Source: Bryobacterales bacterium (GTDB lineage: Bacteria > Acidobacteriota > Terriglobia > Bryobacterales > UBA6623). From it: a stretch of DNA of 56,321 bases. Of this stretch, positions 17,354 through 26,150 are shown piece by piece (within the stretch, counting starts at the first letter, position 1; every line of letters begins with the position of its first letter). Below the pieces are notes generated by a model. It searched no databases. It saw only the letters and a list, made by a program, of their open reading frames with translations, and had not been told where the DNA came from. The DNA lies in assembly GCA_022824585.1 (NCBI GenBank), contig JAJDZN010000249.1, positions 1-56,321 on the forward strand, in the 5' to 3' direction. Both the position numbers and the translations under genes were made by a program.

Positions 17354-19165
17354 GTGGGCGACCTAGCGCGGCTGTTCGGCTACGTCCGCCCGTATTCCGC
17401 GCACATTGCCATCGCCGTGGTGCTGATGGCGGTGGTCGGGGCCAGCTACGGCCTGTTCGCGCTGCTGCTGGAGCCGCTGCTGGATCGGTTCCTGAGTCCC
17501 GAGCCGGTGACGACGCCGGTCGAACTGTTCCGAGTGCCGTTCTTCGACACGGCGATTATGTTGGACGACCTCCTGCCGGTGGGGGCTTCCGGCACTTTCG
17601 GACTGTTCTGCTGGGTGTTCCTGTTGGTCTCGGTGGCCAAGGGGCTGTGTGACTACACGGCAAGCTGCCTGGTGAACCACGCGGGCTACTCTGCGGTGCG
17701 CGACATCCGAAACGAGATGTACGGCGTTGTGCTGGGCCAGTCGCCGGCCTTCTTCCAGACCAAGCATACCGGGGAGTTGATCTCTTCTCTGGTCAGCGAC
17801 ATAGAAAGGATCCAATCTGCCTGCTCGCACTTCTTGGCCGACTTGATGCGGCAGATCTTCACGACGCTCGCGTTGCTGTTCGTCTTGCTGCAGCACGATC
17901 CGATCCTGACGATCGGCTGCCTCGTCGTTCTGCCGCTGGTGTTGCTCCCGGCCTCGCAGATTGGCCGCCGCCTGCGAAAGACCTCCACCAAGGCCCAGGA
18001 GCACCTGGCGCAATTGGTCAAGATCATGCAGGAGACGATCTCGGGCAATCGCGTGGTCAAGGCGTTCGCCATGGAGAGCTCCGAAGTCCAGCGCTTTCGC
18101 GAGCGCGCCGACCGGTGGTTCGCAGCCAGCATGCGGATGGTCAAGCAGCAGGCGATCGTCTCCCCCCTGATCGAGGTGCTCGGGGCGGGCATGATCCTCT
18201 GTCTGCTGATCTATGTGCGCGGACGGATCCTGGCGGGCGGGCTGACCGCCGGCCAAGTGGTGAGCTTCCTCGTCGCTCTCGTCATGCTCCTGCAGCCTGT
18301 CAAGCGCCTGATCGGAATCCACAACATCTTCCAGCAGGCCCTGGGGGCGGTGCAGCGGGCCTTCGCCTACATGGATCATCCGCACGACATTAAGGACGCT
18401 CCTGGGGCTTTGCCCTTGCCCCCCATCCGGCAAAAGATCGAGTTCGACGGCGTGCGCTTCTCTTACCCCGGCCACCCGGACGAGCCCGCGCTGGATGGCG
18501 TCAGCCTGACTGTCCGTGCCAGGGACGTAGTCGCTCTGGTCGGGCTCAGCGGAGCAGGGAAGACGACCCTGATGAGCCTGCTGCCGAGATTTTTCGACCC
18601 GACCGCTGGTGCCGTCCGGATTGACGGCACCGACCTGCGCTCGGTAACCGCGGAGTCTATCCGCAAGCAGGTGGCCATCGTCACCCAGGAGACGTTCCTA
18701 TTCGACGACACGATCTTCAACAACATCGCCTACGGGCAAGCCGACATCGATCCGGAACGGGTCCGCGCAGCAGCCAAGGCCGCCTATGCCGCGGAGTTCA
18801 TCGAGCAAATGCCCGATGGCTACGAGACCAAGCTCGGCGAGCGCGGGCACCGGCTCAGCGGCGGACAGCGCCAGAGGATTGCAATTGCGCGCGCGCTACT
18901 TAAGGACGCTCCGATCCTATTGCTTGATGAGGCTACTTCGCACTTGGACAGCGAGGCCGAGACCCTTGTCCAGCGCGCACTCTCGAACCTGATTCACGGA
19001 CGGACCGTCATCGTGAGCGCGCACCGCCTGTCGACCATCCGCTCCGCCGACGAGATTCTCGTGATCGACAGGGGCCGCATCGCGGACCGCGGCACGCACG
19101 GGTCGCTGCTGGAGACATGCGGGCTGTACCGCCGACTCGTTGAGCTGCAGGCCGTGGGAGCGTAG
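17354..19165 (+). CDS. MsbA-like ABC transporter (fused permease and ATPase)
   Basis: 603 residues, GTG start. Six transmembrane helices occupy about 1-320 and the ATPase domain about 355-603. The Walker A motif is GLSGAGKTT, the ABC signature LSGGQRQRIAIARAL, Walker B ILLLDEATS and the H-loop is in SAHRLST. A half-transporter of this layout works as a homodimer. The close overall resemblance to MsbA suggests export of lipid A core or another lipid across the inner membrane, but drug or peptide exporters share the design. It follows the HpcH/HpaI aldolase after 179 bp with a stem-loop between, and precedes gmk by 204 bp. Confidence 0.88.
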   Translation: MGDLARLFGYVRPYSAHIAIAVVLMAVVGASYGLFALLLEPLLDRFLSPEPVTTPVELFRVPFFDTAIMLDDLLPVGASGTFGLFCWVFLLVSVAKGLCDYTASCLVNHAGYSAVRDIRNEMYGVVLGQSPAFFQTKHTGELISSLVSDIERIQSACSHFLADLMRQIFTTLALLFVLLQHDPILTIGCLVVLPLVLLPASQIGRRLRKTSTKAQEHLAQLVKIMQETISGNRVVKAFAMESSEVQRFRERADRWFAASMRMVKQQAIVSPLIEVLGAGMILCLLIYVRGRILAGGLTAGQVVSFLVALVMLLQPVKRLIGIHNIFQQALGAVQRAFAYMDHPHDIKDAPGALPLPPIRQKIEFDGVRFSYPGHPDEPALDGVSLTVRARDVVALVGLSGAGKTTLMSLLPRFFDPTAGAVRIDGTDLRSVTAESIRKQVAIVTQETFLFDDTIFNNIAYGQADIDPERVRAAAKAAYAAEFIEQMPDGYETKLGERGHRLSGGQRQRIAIARALLKDAPILLLDEATSHLDSEAETLVQRALSNLIHGRTVIVSAHRLSTIRSADEILVIDRGRIADRGTHGSLLETCGLYRRLVELQAVGA

Positions 19166-19369
19166 GCCGCGAGCGGGGTTCAGCGACCGGCTTCGCCCGA
19201 GCGTCCTCGCTCGCCGCGCATCGACCGTCCTCTTTCGCCGGTCAGTCCCACCTGCGAGCGCGCCTCGGAAGCGCTGCAGCGCGCTAAACTAATCGTCTGG
19301 CTCGGTTTCGCTCGGCGGCCAGCGGATGCCGCCAGAATTTGGGCCGTGCGTGCGGCCGTTCCGCTGCCC

Positions 19370-19996
19370 ATGCCAATCGTACTGGTGATCTCAGCCCCGT
19401 CCGGGACAGGCAAGAGCACCTTGGTGAACCGTCTGGTAGCTAGCGAGCCCGATCTGGAGTTTGCCGTCTCGGTCACGTCACGCCCGCCACGAAACCGAGA
19501 GGTTGCGGGCCGCGCTTACCGGTTCGTGTCCGAGGAGCGCTTTCGCAGGATGGTTGAGGACGGAGCGTTCCTCGAATGGGCGGTGGTGTTCGGAAACCTC
19601 TACGGCACGCCCAAAGCGGCTCTGGAGGAGGCGGCTGCGCGCGGCCGTGACATTCTGCTGGACATTGACGTGCAGGGTGCGGCACAATTAATAGAGAAGC
19701 TTCCGGAAGCCGCCACAGTCTTCGTTCTCCCGCCTTCGCGCCGCGCCTTGGAGGATCGGTTGCGGAAGCGTTCCTCGGAACAGAAGCAGGAAATCCAACG
19801 GCGCTTGGGTGAAGCAACGGGGGAAGTGGGTCGATATCCGGCCTACAACTACGTCATCGTCAACGACGATGTCGAATCAACAGTCGAGGCCTTGCGCACG
19901 ATTCTCGCTGCCGAGCGCAGCAAGCGTGAACACATGGCTGGCCGAATCCAGCCGATCTTGAAGGAATTCGGCATCGATCCGGAGGAACCCGAATGA
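19370..19996 (+). CDS. gmk: Guanylate kinase
   Basis: 208 residues from the ATG at 19370 (MPIVLVISAPSGTGKST); a GTG at 19346 would add eight residues. The P-loop SAPSGTGKST is at residues 8-17, followed by the GMP-binding SVTSRPPRNREVAG and 'DILLDIDVQGAAQL'. It phosphorylates GMP to GDP. The stop overlaps the rpoZ start as ATGA at 19993-19996, and gmk-rpoZ is a widely conserved bacterial gene pair, which supports both calls. A TAAACT -10-like box is at 19285-19290, about 80 nt upstream. Confidence 0.95.
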   Translation: MPIVLVISAPSGTGKSTLVNRLVASEPDLEFAVSVTSRPPRNREVAGRAYRFVSEERFRRMVEDGAFLEWAVVFGNLYGTPKAALEEAAARGRDILLDIDVQGAAQLIEKLPEAATVFVLPPSRRALEDRLRKRSSEQKQEIQRRLGEATGEVGRYPAYNYVIVNDDVESTVEALRTILAAERSKREHMAGRIQPILKEFGIDPEEPE

Positions 19997-20415
19997 GCGA
20001 CTCGCATCAAAAACTCTTCGAGGGCTACGAGAAGGGACCCGACCAAAAGTGGACGATCCCGAATGACGGTCAGAGCGGCGTCTACCGCTTCATCTTGGCC
20101 GCCGCCCGCCGTGCGCGCCAGCTGCAGAGCGGCCAGCGGCCCCTGATCAACACTACCTTGCGCAAGCCCACGAAGATTGCGATGGAAGAAATCCGCAGCG
20201 GTGCCGTGGCCGTAGAGATCGTCCCCGAGGGCCAGCCCTGGCCGCCCCAGCCCGCGACCGATGGCGGCGAAGGCGCTGTCGCCGATGCCCTCGGCCCCTT
20301 GCCGGATGGCCTGGACACAGCCCCCGCTGAACAGGACGCGGCGGCGGATGCATGGTCTGACCCACTGGAATCGGAACAAGGCGCCGAGATGCCGGTCGCG
20401 TTTCGGCCCGAGTAG
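19993..20415 (+). CDS. rpoZ: DNA-directed RNA polymerase omega subunit with a long acidic tail
   Basis: 140 residues. The core at about 29-70 carries the omega pattern: YRFILAAARRARQLQ, then 'KPTKIAMEEIRSGAV'. Omega helps assemble beta-prime into RNA polymerase. Typical omega is 70-100 residues; here about 65 residues of Pro/Ala/Asp/Glu-rich sequence follow the core with no recognisable fold. Placement directly after gmk with an ATGA overlap is the classic context and makes the call safe even though the sequence is short. The tail may be disordered. Confidence 0.88.
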   Translation: MSDSHQKLFEGYEKGPDQKWTIPNDGQSGVYRFILAAARRARQLQSGQRPLINTTLRKPTKIAMEEIRSGAVAVEIVPEGQPWPPQPATDGGEGAVADALGPLPDGLDTAPAEQDAAADAWSDPLESEQGAEMPVAFRPE

Positions 20416-20562
20416 GCCGGGCAACGGCGACTTCGGTCTTGCTTGCAGCTGCGCTCCGACGGTCCTCTCCACCCCCTTGTGCGCGCGACTGGAACGACCC
20501 TCACGCTTTCGAAGAGCAGCTTGCCTTGGAGCGGTCGCGCGTCAGCGTCTGGAGCATCGAGA

Positions 20563-21642
20563 GTGCCAGTGACGAGAGCTCTCGCCATTGCAGGCAGCCT
20601 GCTCTGCGCGGGGGCTGTCGCCCAAGAACTGCGCGTCGAAGACTGGGATCCACGCTCGACACTCGTTGTCGAAGAGCATCCTGTCCCGCGTGCCAAGTTC
20701 CCCGCCGTCGACGTCCATAGCCATCACGGCCGCTCCACCTCGCCGGAGCGACTCGATCAGATCGTCGCCGAAATGGACGCGCTCAACCTGGCGGTGTTAG
20801 TGAACCTCAGCGGCGGGCACGGCGATCGGCTCCGAGACACCGTTCGAGCGTTTCGTTCGAAGCATGCGAAGCGCTTCGCCGTGTTCGCCAACCCGGACTT
20901 CAGCGGCATCGGCAGTCCCGGCTGGCCGCAGCGTGCGGCGTGGCAACTCGAGGCGGATGTCAGGGCTGGCGCGCAAGGGCTGAAGATCTTCAAGAACTTC
21001 GGCATGAGCGTTCGCGACCAGGCCGGCAGGCGAGTGCCGGTTGACGATCCAGCCATGGACCCGTTGTTCCAGACGTGCGCCCGGCTGAACATCCCAGTGC
21101 TCATTCACGTTGCCGACCCGGCGGAATTCTGGGCGGAACACGACCGCCGCAATGAACGCTGGCTGGAACTGAAGCTGCGCCCGCGGCGCAAGCGCACAGC
21201 GCCGCCCAGCTTTCAGGAGTTGATCGAAGAACGCGATCGCATGCTGGCGCGCCACCCGGACGTCAACTTCATCCTGGCCCACATGGGATGGCATGGCCAC
21301 GACCTCAAGCACTTGGGGAAACTCCTCGATGCACACCCGAAGGTGCATGTTGATCTTGCGGCTGTGCTGTACGAGTTGGGCCGCATCCCGTTCAGCGGGC
21401 CGGAGTTCCTGAATCGCTACAAGGATCGGGTACTGTTTGGCAAGGATTCCTACGCTCCCTCCGAATTCCCGTACTATTGGCGCGTGCTGGAAACGCGGGA
21501 CGAGTACTTCGAGTACTACCGCCGCTACCACGCCCACTGGCGCATGTACGGCCTCGGCCTGCCCGACGAGACGCTGCGACACATCTACTGGAAGAACGCC
21601 GTGCGCCTGATCCCGGGCATCGACGCGAGCTTGTTCGAATAG
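20563..21642 (+). CDS. Secreted amidohydrolase (Amidohydro_2 / ACMSD-like)
   Basis: About 359 residues from the GTG at 20563 (a second GTG lies at 20569), chosen because the next residues TRALAIAGSLLCAGAVAQ are a Sec signal peptide; the longer frame starting at 20443 adds nothing recognisable. The metal site HxH is in VDVHSHHG, further ligands in LIHVADPAEFW and LAHMGWHGHD, and the late Asp in 'FGKDSYAPSEFPYYW'. This arrangement is the amidohydrolase-2 fold of decarboxylases and lactonases. The substrate is unknown. The gene ends only 10 bp from the convergent M42 peptidase gene. Confidence 0.82.
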   Translation: MPVTRALAIAGSLLCAGAVAQELRVEDWDPRSTLVVEEHPVPRAKFPAVDVHSHHGRSTSPERLDQIVAEMDALNLAVLVNLSGGHGDRLRDTVRAFRSKHAKRFAVFANPDFSGIGSPGWPQRAAWQLEADVRAGAQGLKIFKNFGMSVRDQAGRRVPVDDPAMDPLFQTCARLNIPVLIHVADPAEFWAEHDRRNERWLELKLRPRRKRTAPPSFQELIEERDRMLARHPDVNFILAHMGWHGHDLKHLGKLLDAHPKVHVDLAAVLYELGRIPFSGPEFLNRYKDRVLFGKDSYAPSEFPYYWRVLETRDEYFEYYRRYHAHWRMYGLGLPDETLRHIYWKNAVRLIPGIDASLFE

Positions 21643-21652
21643 CGGCACTGCC

Positions 21653-23821
21653 TCAGCGCGCGCCCAGCGCTTCGAGAGCGAGCACCTCCACTATCTCGAT
21701 CACGGATTCGGCGTCGCGCAAGTCGGCCGTCTCCACTGCCGAGTGCGCATAGCGGAGGGGAAAGCCGATCGGCACGTTCACGGTCTCCAGCGAGCGGAAG
21801 ACCGAACCGTCATTCCCTCCGGCGGTGACGCCCAACTGGAGCGGGATCTTATGCCGGCGGGCCAAGGCGGCGACGCGGGCGATCTCAGCGGTAGGTGTGA
21901 GTCCGCTCTCGTCGAACGCCCGCAGCACAGCGCCTTCGCCTAGGCGCGCGTAGGCCAGCCGCTTCGATTCGAGCGGACTGTCGGAGGTGACGAATGTGTC
22001 AATCGGGTACACGCGAGCCGGAGACGCGCTCTTGGAATAGTGCTGGGCTCCCAGGCGACCGATCTCCTCGCCGACGCTGAAGACGAAATCCACCGTTCCC
22101 CGCGCTCGCCGGGCCGGCCCCTCAAGCCGCTTGAGGGCTTCCACCAGTGTGGCGCAACCAAGCCGGTCGTCCAACGACCGGGCGCTGACACGGTCGCCGA
22201 GAAGCCTTCGGAACCGCTTGAACACGGTTGCCGTATCTCCCTCGCTGACGCCCGCTCTCGCCACTGCCTCGCGAGAGGACAAGCCGAGGTCCAGGCTGCG
22301 CCGGCCAGTCATCACGGCATTGATGCTGCGGCGGCTTCCGTGGACCATCATGGGCTGCCACGAAAACAGACGCAGATCACCCCCTCCCTTCGGAGACAGC
22401 GCCACGCTGCCGTCGGATGAGATCGTGCCTAGGCCGAATCCGATCTCATCCAGATGAGCGATGAATGCGGCGTCTGGCTGCTCGCCGCCGCCGAGCCTGA
22501 CGATCAGGTTGCCCCCATCGTCGATTCGCATGACTTGCCGTGCGTAGGGAGGCAAGAGGGTCTGGAGCAGCGTCCTCACGGGTTCTTCTTTCCCACTCAC
22601 GCCCGGCACCTCCACGAGCCGTTCGACCATGCGTGCCAGCGACCCGCTCCGGTGAATAGGTGCCGCGGCACGGGCCGGGGCGGGAGGCCGTTGCTGTGCG
22701 CTCGGTTCCGAACGCACGCCCGCCAAGCGACAGAGCATGCTCGCGATCTGAGACAGGTCACTCTCGCGAACCGCCGCCGAAGGCGTGGCGCTGTTTTGCG
22801 CCGGAGGCAACACGACGGCGTAAGCTTGCTCGTCCCGCCACGGGACCGGATCGCCGAACGGTCCGAAGGCGAAGCCGTGCGGCGGCCTGCGCTCGATCTC
22901 GATCCCTTCAAGGTCGGCAAGATCGGCGATCTCTCGCACCAGTGCATCCGACTGGCCGCGTACCGCGGCGATGCCGGAGCTCGCACCGCCGTTCGGGCGC
23001 AGGAGCACGACCCGCTCGAAGTCCAGCGACTGCAGCAGCCTGGCTAGGCCCGCGTTGTGCGGGTAGCGCTGGGCGACGAATGCCACCGCGACCGTGCCTT
23101 CCGACTCCGCTCCTTCCAGACGGCGGGCGACCTCTAGCAGGACGGCGGCGCCGCTCCGGCTTGAGATCCATGGCGCGGCGATCCATCCACCCCCGATCGG
23201 CGCGACGCGCTTTTCGAGCGTGACGCGGTCGAGGACATCCAAGCCGGCGGCCCGGGCTTGGCGCGCGCTAGACGCGCCCACGTCAACATACAAGTCGTCT
23301 GTCTCGGTACGCCGATAGGCCCCCCGGGATCCGAAATGGACCGACGGGGCGGCGACCACCCCCGGCAGGACGCTTCCCGTCACGGTCGACACCCGCACAT
23401 GCTGGCCGAGGAAGTGCTCTCCAAGTCCCACGCCGAATGGGGCGTCCGCAAGGGGCTGCAGTCGCAGGTACCCGTCCGATTGGATCGCCGACACTGCGTA
23501 GCCGGGCTCGTCAACGCCCGCAGCCAAGAGTGTGCGTGGCGCACCTTGGCCGAAATAGGCCACGAGCGTTCCGTTGCTGCCCCTCCGATGGGTTCCGCCG
23601 AGTCGGCTCGCAATGAACTCGATGACCCTGCTCTCGTCGCCCGATGCCGCGTCGAGGCCTGCCAGCTCGAGCAGGTCCGACGCTGGAGCCTGGGCCGCAG
23701 CAAGCGCGCTGGCAAGCATGAACCGCCCGAATCTAGCCCAACGGCACTTCGACCGGACCAGCGCCGCGAGGCGGGGGAGCGCGCCCTCCCGTCCAGCGAA
23801 TGCCCGGAGGAGGTCCGCCAC
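21653..23821 (-). CDS. Tandem M42-type aminopeptidase: degenerate N-half, intact C-half
   Basis: 722 residues, about twice a normal M42 peptidase (330-360). The C-terminal half (about 395-722) has every co-catalytic metal residue: His456 and Asp458 in AHLDEIGF, Asp552 in SLDDRLGCA, Glu585-Glu586 in SVGEEIGR, Asp614 in TSDSPL and His693 in RYAHSAVE. The N-terminal half (about 48-370) follows the same plan but has lost them: GVDEPGY for HLDEIGF, SSRSGAA for LDDRLGCA, and VAQRYPH for VGEEIGR. So it is a pseudoenzyme-enzyme fusion. The N-terminus (RWARFGRFMLASALAAAQA) may be a signal sequence. It follows the TPR gene by 11 bp and is probably co-transcribed with it. Confidence 0.82.
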   Translation of the reverse strand: MADLLRAFAGREGALPRLAALVRSKCRWARFGRFMLASALAAAQAPASDLLELAGLDAASGDESRVIEFIASRLGGTHRRGSNGTLVAYFGQGAPRTLLAAGVDEPGYAVSAIQSDGYLRLQPLADAPFGVGLGEHFLGQHVRVSTVTGSVLPGVVAAPSVHFGSRGAYRRTETDDLYVDVGASSARQARAAGLDVLDRVTLEKRVAPIGGGWIAAPWISSRSGAAVLLEVARRLEGAESEGTVAVAFVAQRYPHNAGLARLLQSLDFERVVLLRPNGGASSGIAAVRGQSDALVREIADLADLEGIEIERRPPHGFAFGPFGDPVPWRDEQAYAVVLPPAQNSATPSAAVRESDLSQIASMLCRLAGVRSEPSAQQRPPAPARAAAPIHRSGSLARMVERLVEVPGVSGKEEPVRTLLQTLLPPYARQVMRIDDGGNLIVRLGGGEQPDAAFIAHLDEIGFGLGTISSDGSVALSPKGGGDLRLFSWQPMMVHGSRRSINAVMTGRRSLDLGLSSREAVARAGVSEGDTATVFKRFRRLLGDRVSARSLDDRLGCATLVEALKRLEGPARRARGTVDFVFSVGEEIGRLGAQHYSKSASPARVYPIDTFVTSDSPLESKRLAYARLGEGAVLRAFDESGLTPTAEIARVAALARRHKIPLQLGVTAGGNDGSVFRSLETVNVPIGFPLRYAHSAVETADLRDAESVIEIVEVLALEALGAR

Positions 23822-23832
23822 GGCCCTGCGCC

Positions 23833-24144
23833 TCAGTCGCCGAGACGAGCGAGGGCTTCCTCGAGTTCCGACCGCGCATGCGCGTCGCCGGTGCGATGCG
23901 ACGCCGCGATCCCGCGTGTGTAGATCTCGCGGGCCTTGTCAGCAGACTGCAGACGCTCTAAAGCCTTGCCAGCATGATAGTAAGCAGCCTGATAGTCAGG
24001 GTCTTCTTCAAGTAAGCGCCCGAATTCCTCGAGGGCCTTGCTGTCATCCCCGCGCTTGACGAACTCGTGCGCCAAGCCATAGCGCGCGAACTGGTTCGAT
24101 GGGTCCACCTCGAGCATGGCTCGGAGAGCGTCGATGCGATCCAT
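23833..24144 (-). CDS. Small TPR-repeat protein
   Basis: 103 residues from the ATG at 24144 (MDRIDALRAMLEVDPSN). At least two tetratricopeptide repeats are visible: NQFARYGLAHEFVKRGDDSKALEEF and YQAAYYHAGKALERLQSADKAREIY, with DP at the usual turn. No signal peptide, so cytoplasmic. TPR proteins are scaffolds for protein partners. It lies 11 bp upstream of the M42 peptidase gene on the same strand and may act with it. Its start is only 5 bp from a possible start of the oppositely oriented Cys protein gene. Confidence 0.82.
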   Translation of the reverse strand: MDRIDALRAMLEVDPSNQFARYGLAHEFVKRGDDSKALEEFGRLLEEDPDYQAAYYHAGKALERLQSADKAREIYTRGIAASHRTGDAHARSELEEALARLGD

Positions 24145-24149
24145 GGCTG

Positions 24150-24587
24150 ATGCCATCCAGCATAGCAACGCGGCTGGCTCTCGCCGGCGTACACTGGGAT
24201 GGCTTGGCGTGCCCCTGCTTCGAACCCACCGCTAGGTTGCCGTGGTCCGCGTGGCCGGGAAAGTTCCGCCCGCCTCTGGGCGCCCCTCGCGAGGGCATCT
24301 GCCGCGCCGATGCCACGCGCCCGTACCGGCCGGCCGGGCAACTGCTGGTGGCCGGCTGCAACATGGGCTACGCCCGCGATCGGTGCGAGCGCGTGCCCGC
24401 CGACGCACCGGATGCGGCACGCTTCGTCTATGCCGGACCGGGAATCGTTCGCTGGGTGCTAGAAGCGGATCACCGTCCGGTCGCGCACGGCGTTTCCGAG
24501 CAGGGCTCGTCGGCGGGGCGGGGGACAGTGCTTGACAGCCAACTGAACGCCTACCGGAGCGCGATCGAAGAGCCAGGCGCTCGGTAG
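24150..24587 (+). CDS. Hypothetical protein with CPCF and CNxGYAxxxC motifs
   Basis: Up to 146 residues; function not recognised. I believe it is real because of its motif-like build: LACPCFEPTARLPW, 'RPPLGAPREGICRAD', then a VAGCNMGYARDRCERVPAD segment followed by AARFVYAG, with five or so cysteines spaced as in a metal- or disulfide-stabilised domain. The start is uncertain: the ATG at 24150 almost abuts the divergent TPR start, and a TTG at 24204 just before the CPC motif is possible. The C-terminal part (PVAHGVSEQG and on) is simple. It precedes the Gfo/Idh/MocA gene. Confidence 0.6.
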   Translation: MPSSIATRLALAGVHWDGLACPCFEPTARLPWSAWPGKFRPPLGAPREGICRADATRPYRPAGQLLVAGCNMGYARDRCERVPADAPDAARFVYAGPGIVRWVLEADHRPVAHGVSEQGSSAGRGTVLDSQLNAYRSAIEEPGAR

Positions 24588-24641
24588 CGAGCCGCGCGCC
24601 CGACGCACCGGGCGGGGGTCGAAAAGGCCGCGGGAGGACAG

Positions 24642-24670
24642 TTGCGGTCCGTGTCCATTCCCGATACACT
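24642..24670 (+). promoter_or_regulatory. Sigma-70-like promoter TTGCGG-N17-TACACT
   Basis: -35 TTGCGG (24642-24647), 17-bp spacer, -10 TACACT (24665-24670), 31 nt before the Gfo/Idh/MocA ATG at 24702. The -35 matches the consensus at three positions and the -10 at four. A Shine-Dalgarno-like GGAG follows before the ATG. Confidence 0.45.
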
Positions 24671-24701
24671 CGGCTTAGGAGCAAGCCTCCCGGAGAGACG
24701 C

Positions 24702-26129
24702 ATGGCAGAAAGCGAAACCAAGCAAGCACAGATGGATCGGCGCGATTTCACGAAGGGTGCGGCCGCATTGGGCATGGCCGCGGCCGCGGTGAGCAGCGGT
24801 CCGTTGGTGCGCAAGGCTAAGGGGGCCGATCAGGTCATCAAGTACGCGATGATCGGGCCCGGCAGCCGGGGGCGGCGGCTGCTCGAGCGCCACCTGGTGC
24901 ACATGGAGCACGGCGAGTGTGTCGCGCTGTGTGACATTTACCAAAAGAACCTAGACCGGGCACTGAAGGTCTTCGACGGCACGCCGGCAGCTTACACCGA
25001 CTACAACGAGTTGCTCCAGGACGACTCCATCGAGGCCGTCTTCATCACGGTTCCGCTATTCCTGCACTACCCGGTCATGAAGGCCGCGCTGGAGGCCGGC
25101 AAGCACGTTTTCTGCGAGAAGTCTCTGGTCTTCACGCCCGAGGAAGTCCACGGCCTGAGGGCTCTGCACGAGGCCCACCCGGATCAGATCATCCAGGTCG
25201 GCCTGCAGCGGCGCTACAGCAAGCTGTATCAGCGCGCCAAGGATCTCATCGATAGCGGAGCGATCGGGGAGGTGACGCACATCCAGGCCCAGTGGCACCG
25301 CAACACGAACTGGCGCCGCAAGGCCGCGGCCGAGTTCGAGGACCAGTTCAACTGGCGCCTGTATCGCAAGTACTCTGGCGGGCTGTGCGCGGAACTGATG
25401 TCCCACCAGGTCGACGTGGCCGACTGGATTCTGGACCAGCATCCCAAGTCGGTGATGGGCGTGGGCGGTCTCGACTACTGGAAGGACGGGCGCGACATCT
25501 ACGACAACATCCAGCTCGTTTTCGAGTACCCGGGCGGCCAGAAGCTGCAATACAGCTCGATCATGACCAACCGCCACATCGCCGGCCGGCGCGTTCCGGG
25601 CGATGGCTGCCGCGAGACGATCCTAGGGACCGACGGCGCGATCGAGCTCACGCTGATTCCCTACGGCGACGGCATGCTGTACCCGGACGTGATGAAGGTC
25701 AAGATGGAAGACCAGGCCAAGCAGAAGGATGAGGGCGAGAACTGGGTGGCCGGCGCCACCGTGGGCATGGACACCGCGGAGCAGGGCGACGGATTCCCGA
25801 TCGACCCCGAAGCCGTCGACCCGAGCCAGGTCAGCTTCATCGAGAAGGAGATCTTCTTCGCCAAGACGTGGGCCTACCACAAGGGGATTCTGCGCCCCGA
25901 GGAGGACGTCGATCCCGAGTACGCCGAGCTCTCCAGCTTCCTCAAGGATGTTGCGACGGGCTCGCGGCCGAGGGCAGACATCGATGTCGGCCTGCAAGAC
26001 TCGGTGGCGGTCATGCTGGCGAACCTGGCCATGGACGAGCAGCGCAAGGTCCATTTCGCGGAGATCGAGCAAATGGGGCAGGAAGGTGTCGAATTGACAT
26101 CGGTTGGCGCCCCGAGCCGGGGCGACTAG
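24702..26129 (+). CDS. Tat-exported Gfo/Idh/MocA family oxidoreductase
   Basis: 475 residues from the ATG at 24702, which has a GGAG upstream. A twin-arginine leader (MDRRDFTKGAAALGMAAAAV) starts at residue 11. The Rossmann motif MIGPGSRG is at about 50-57 and the active-site motif is FCEKSLV (usually EKP). A C-terminal GFO_IDH_MocA alpha/beta domain follows ('HRNTNWRRKAAAEFEDQFNW', GGLCAELMSHQVDVADWIL). These enzymes oxidise or epimerise sugars with tightly bound NAD, and members with Tat leaders carry folded, cofactor-loaded protein to the periplasm. The substrate is unknown. It ends 21 bp from the convergent cupin gene. Confidence 0.88.
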   Translation: MAESETKQAQMDRRDFTKGAAALGMAAAAVSSGPLVRKAKGADQVIKYAMIGPGSRGRRLLERHLVHMEHGECVALCDIYQKNLDRALKVFDGTPAAYTDYNELLQDDSIEAVFITVPLFLHYPVMKAALEAGKHVFCEKSLVFTPEEVHGLRALHEAHPDQIIQVGLQRRYSKLYQRAKDLIDSGAIGEVTHIQAQWHRNTNWRRKAAAEFEDQFNWRLYRKYSGGLCAELMSHQVDVADWILDQHPKSVMGVGGLDYWKDGRDIYDNIQLVFEYPGGQKLQYSSIMTNRHIAGRRVPGDGCRETILGTDGAIELTLIPYGDGMLYPDVMKVKMEDQAKQKDEGENWVAGATVGMDTAEQGDGFPIDPEAVDPSQVSFIEKEIFFAKTWAYHKGILRPEEDVDPEYAELSSFLKDVATGSRPRADIDVGLQDSVAVMLANLAMDEQRKVHFAEIEQMGQEGVELTSVGAPSRGD

Positions 26130-26150
26130 CTCGCTGCGGGAGCCAGGCCG

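Noticed and set aside
24199..24462. 87-codon plus-strand frame starting at an ATG inside the Cys protein gene
   Set aside because: It is out of frame with the CPCF/CNxGYA protein, which has clear motif structure; this one does not.
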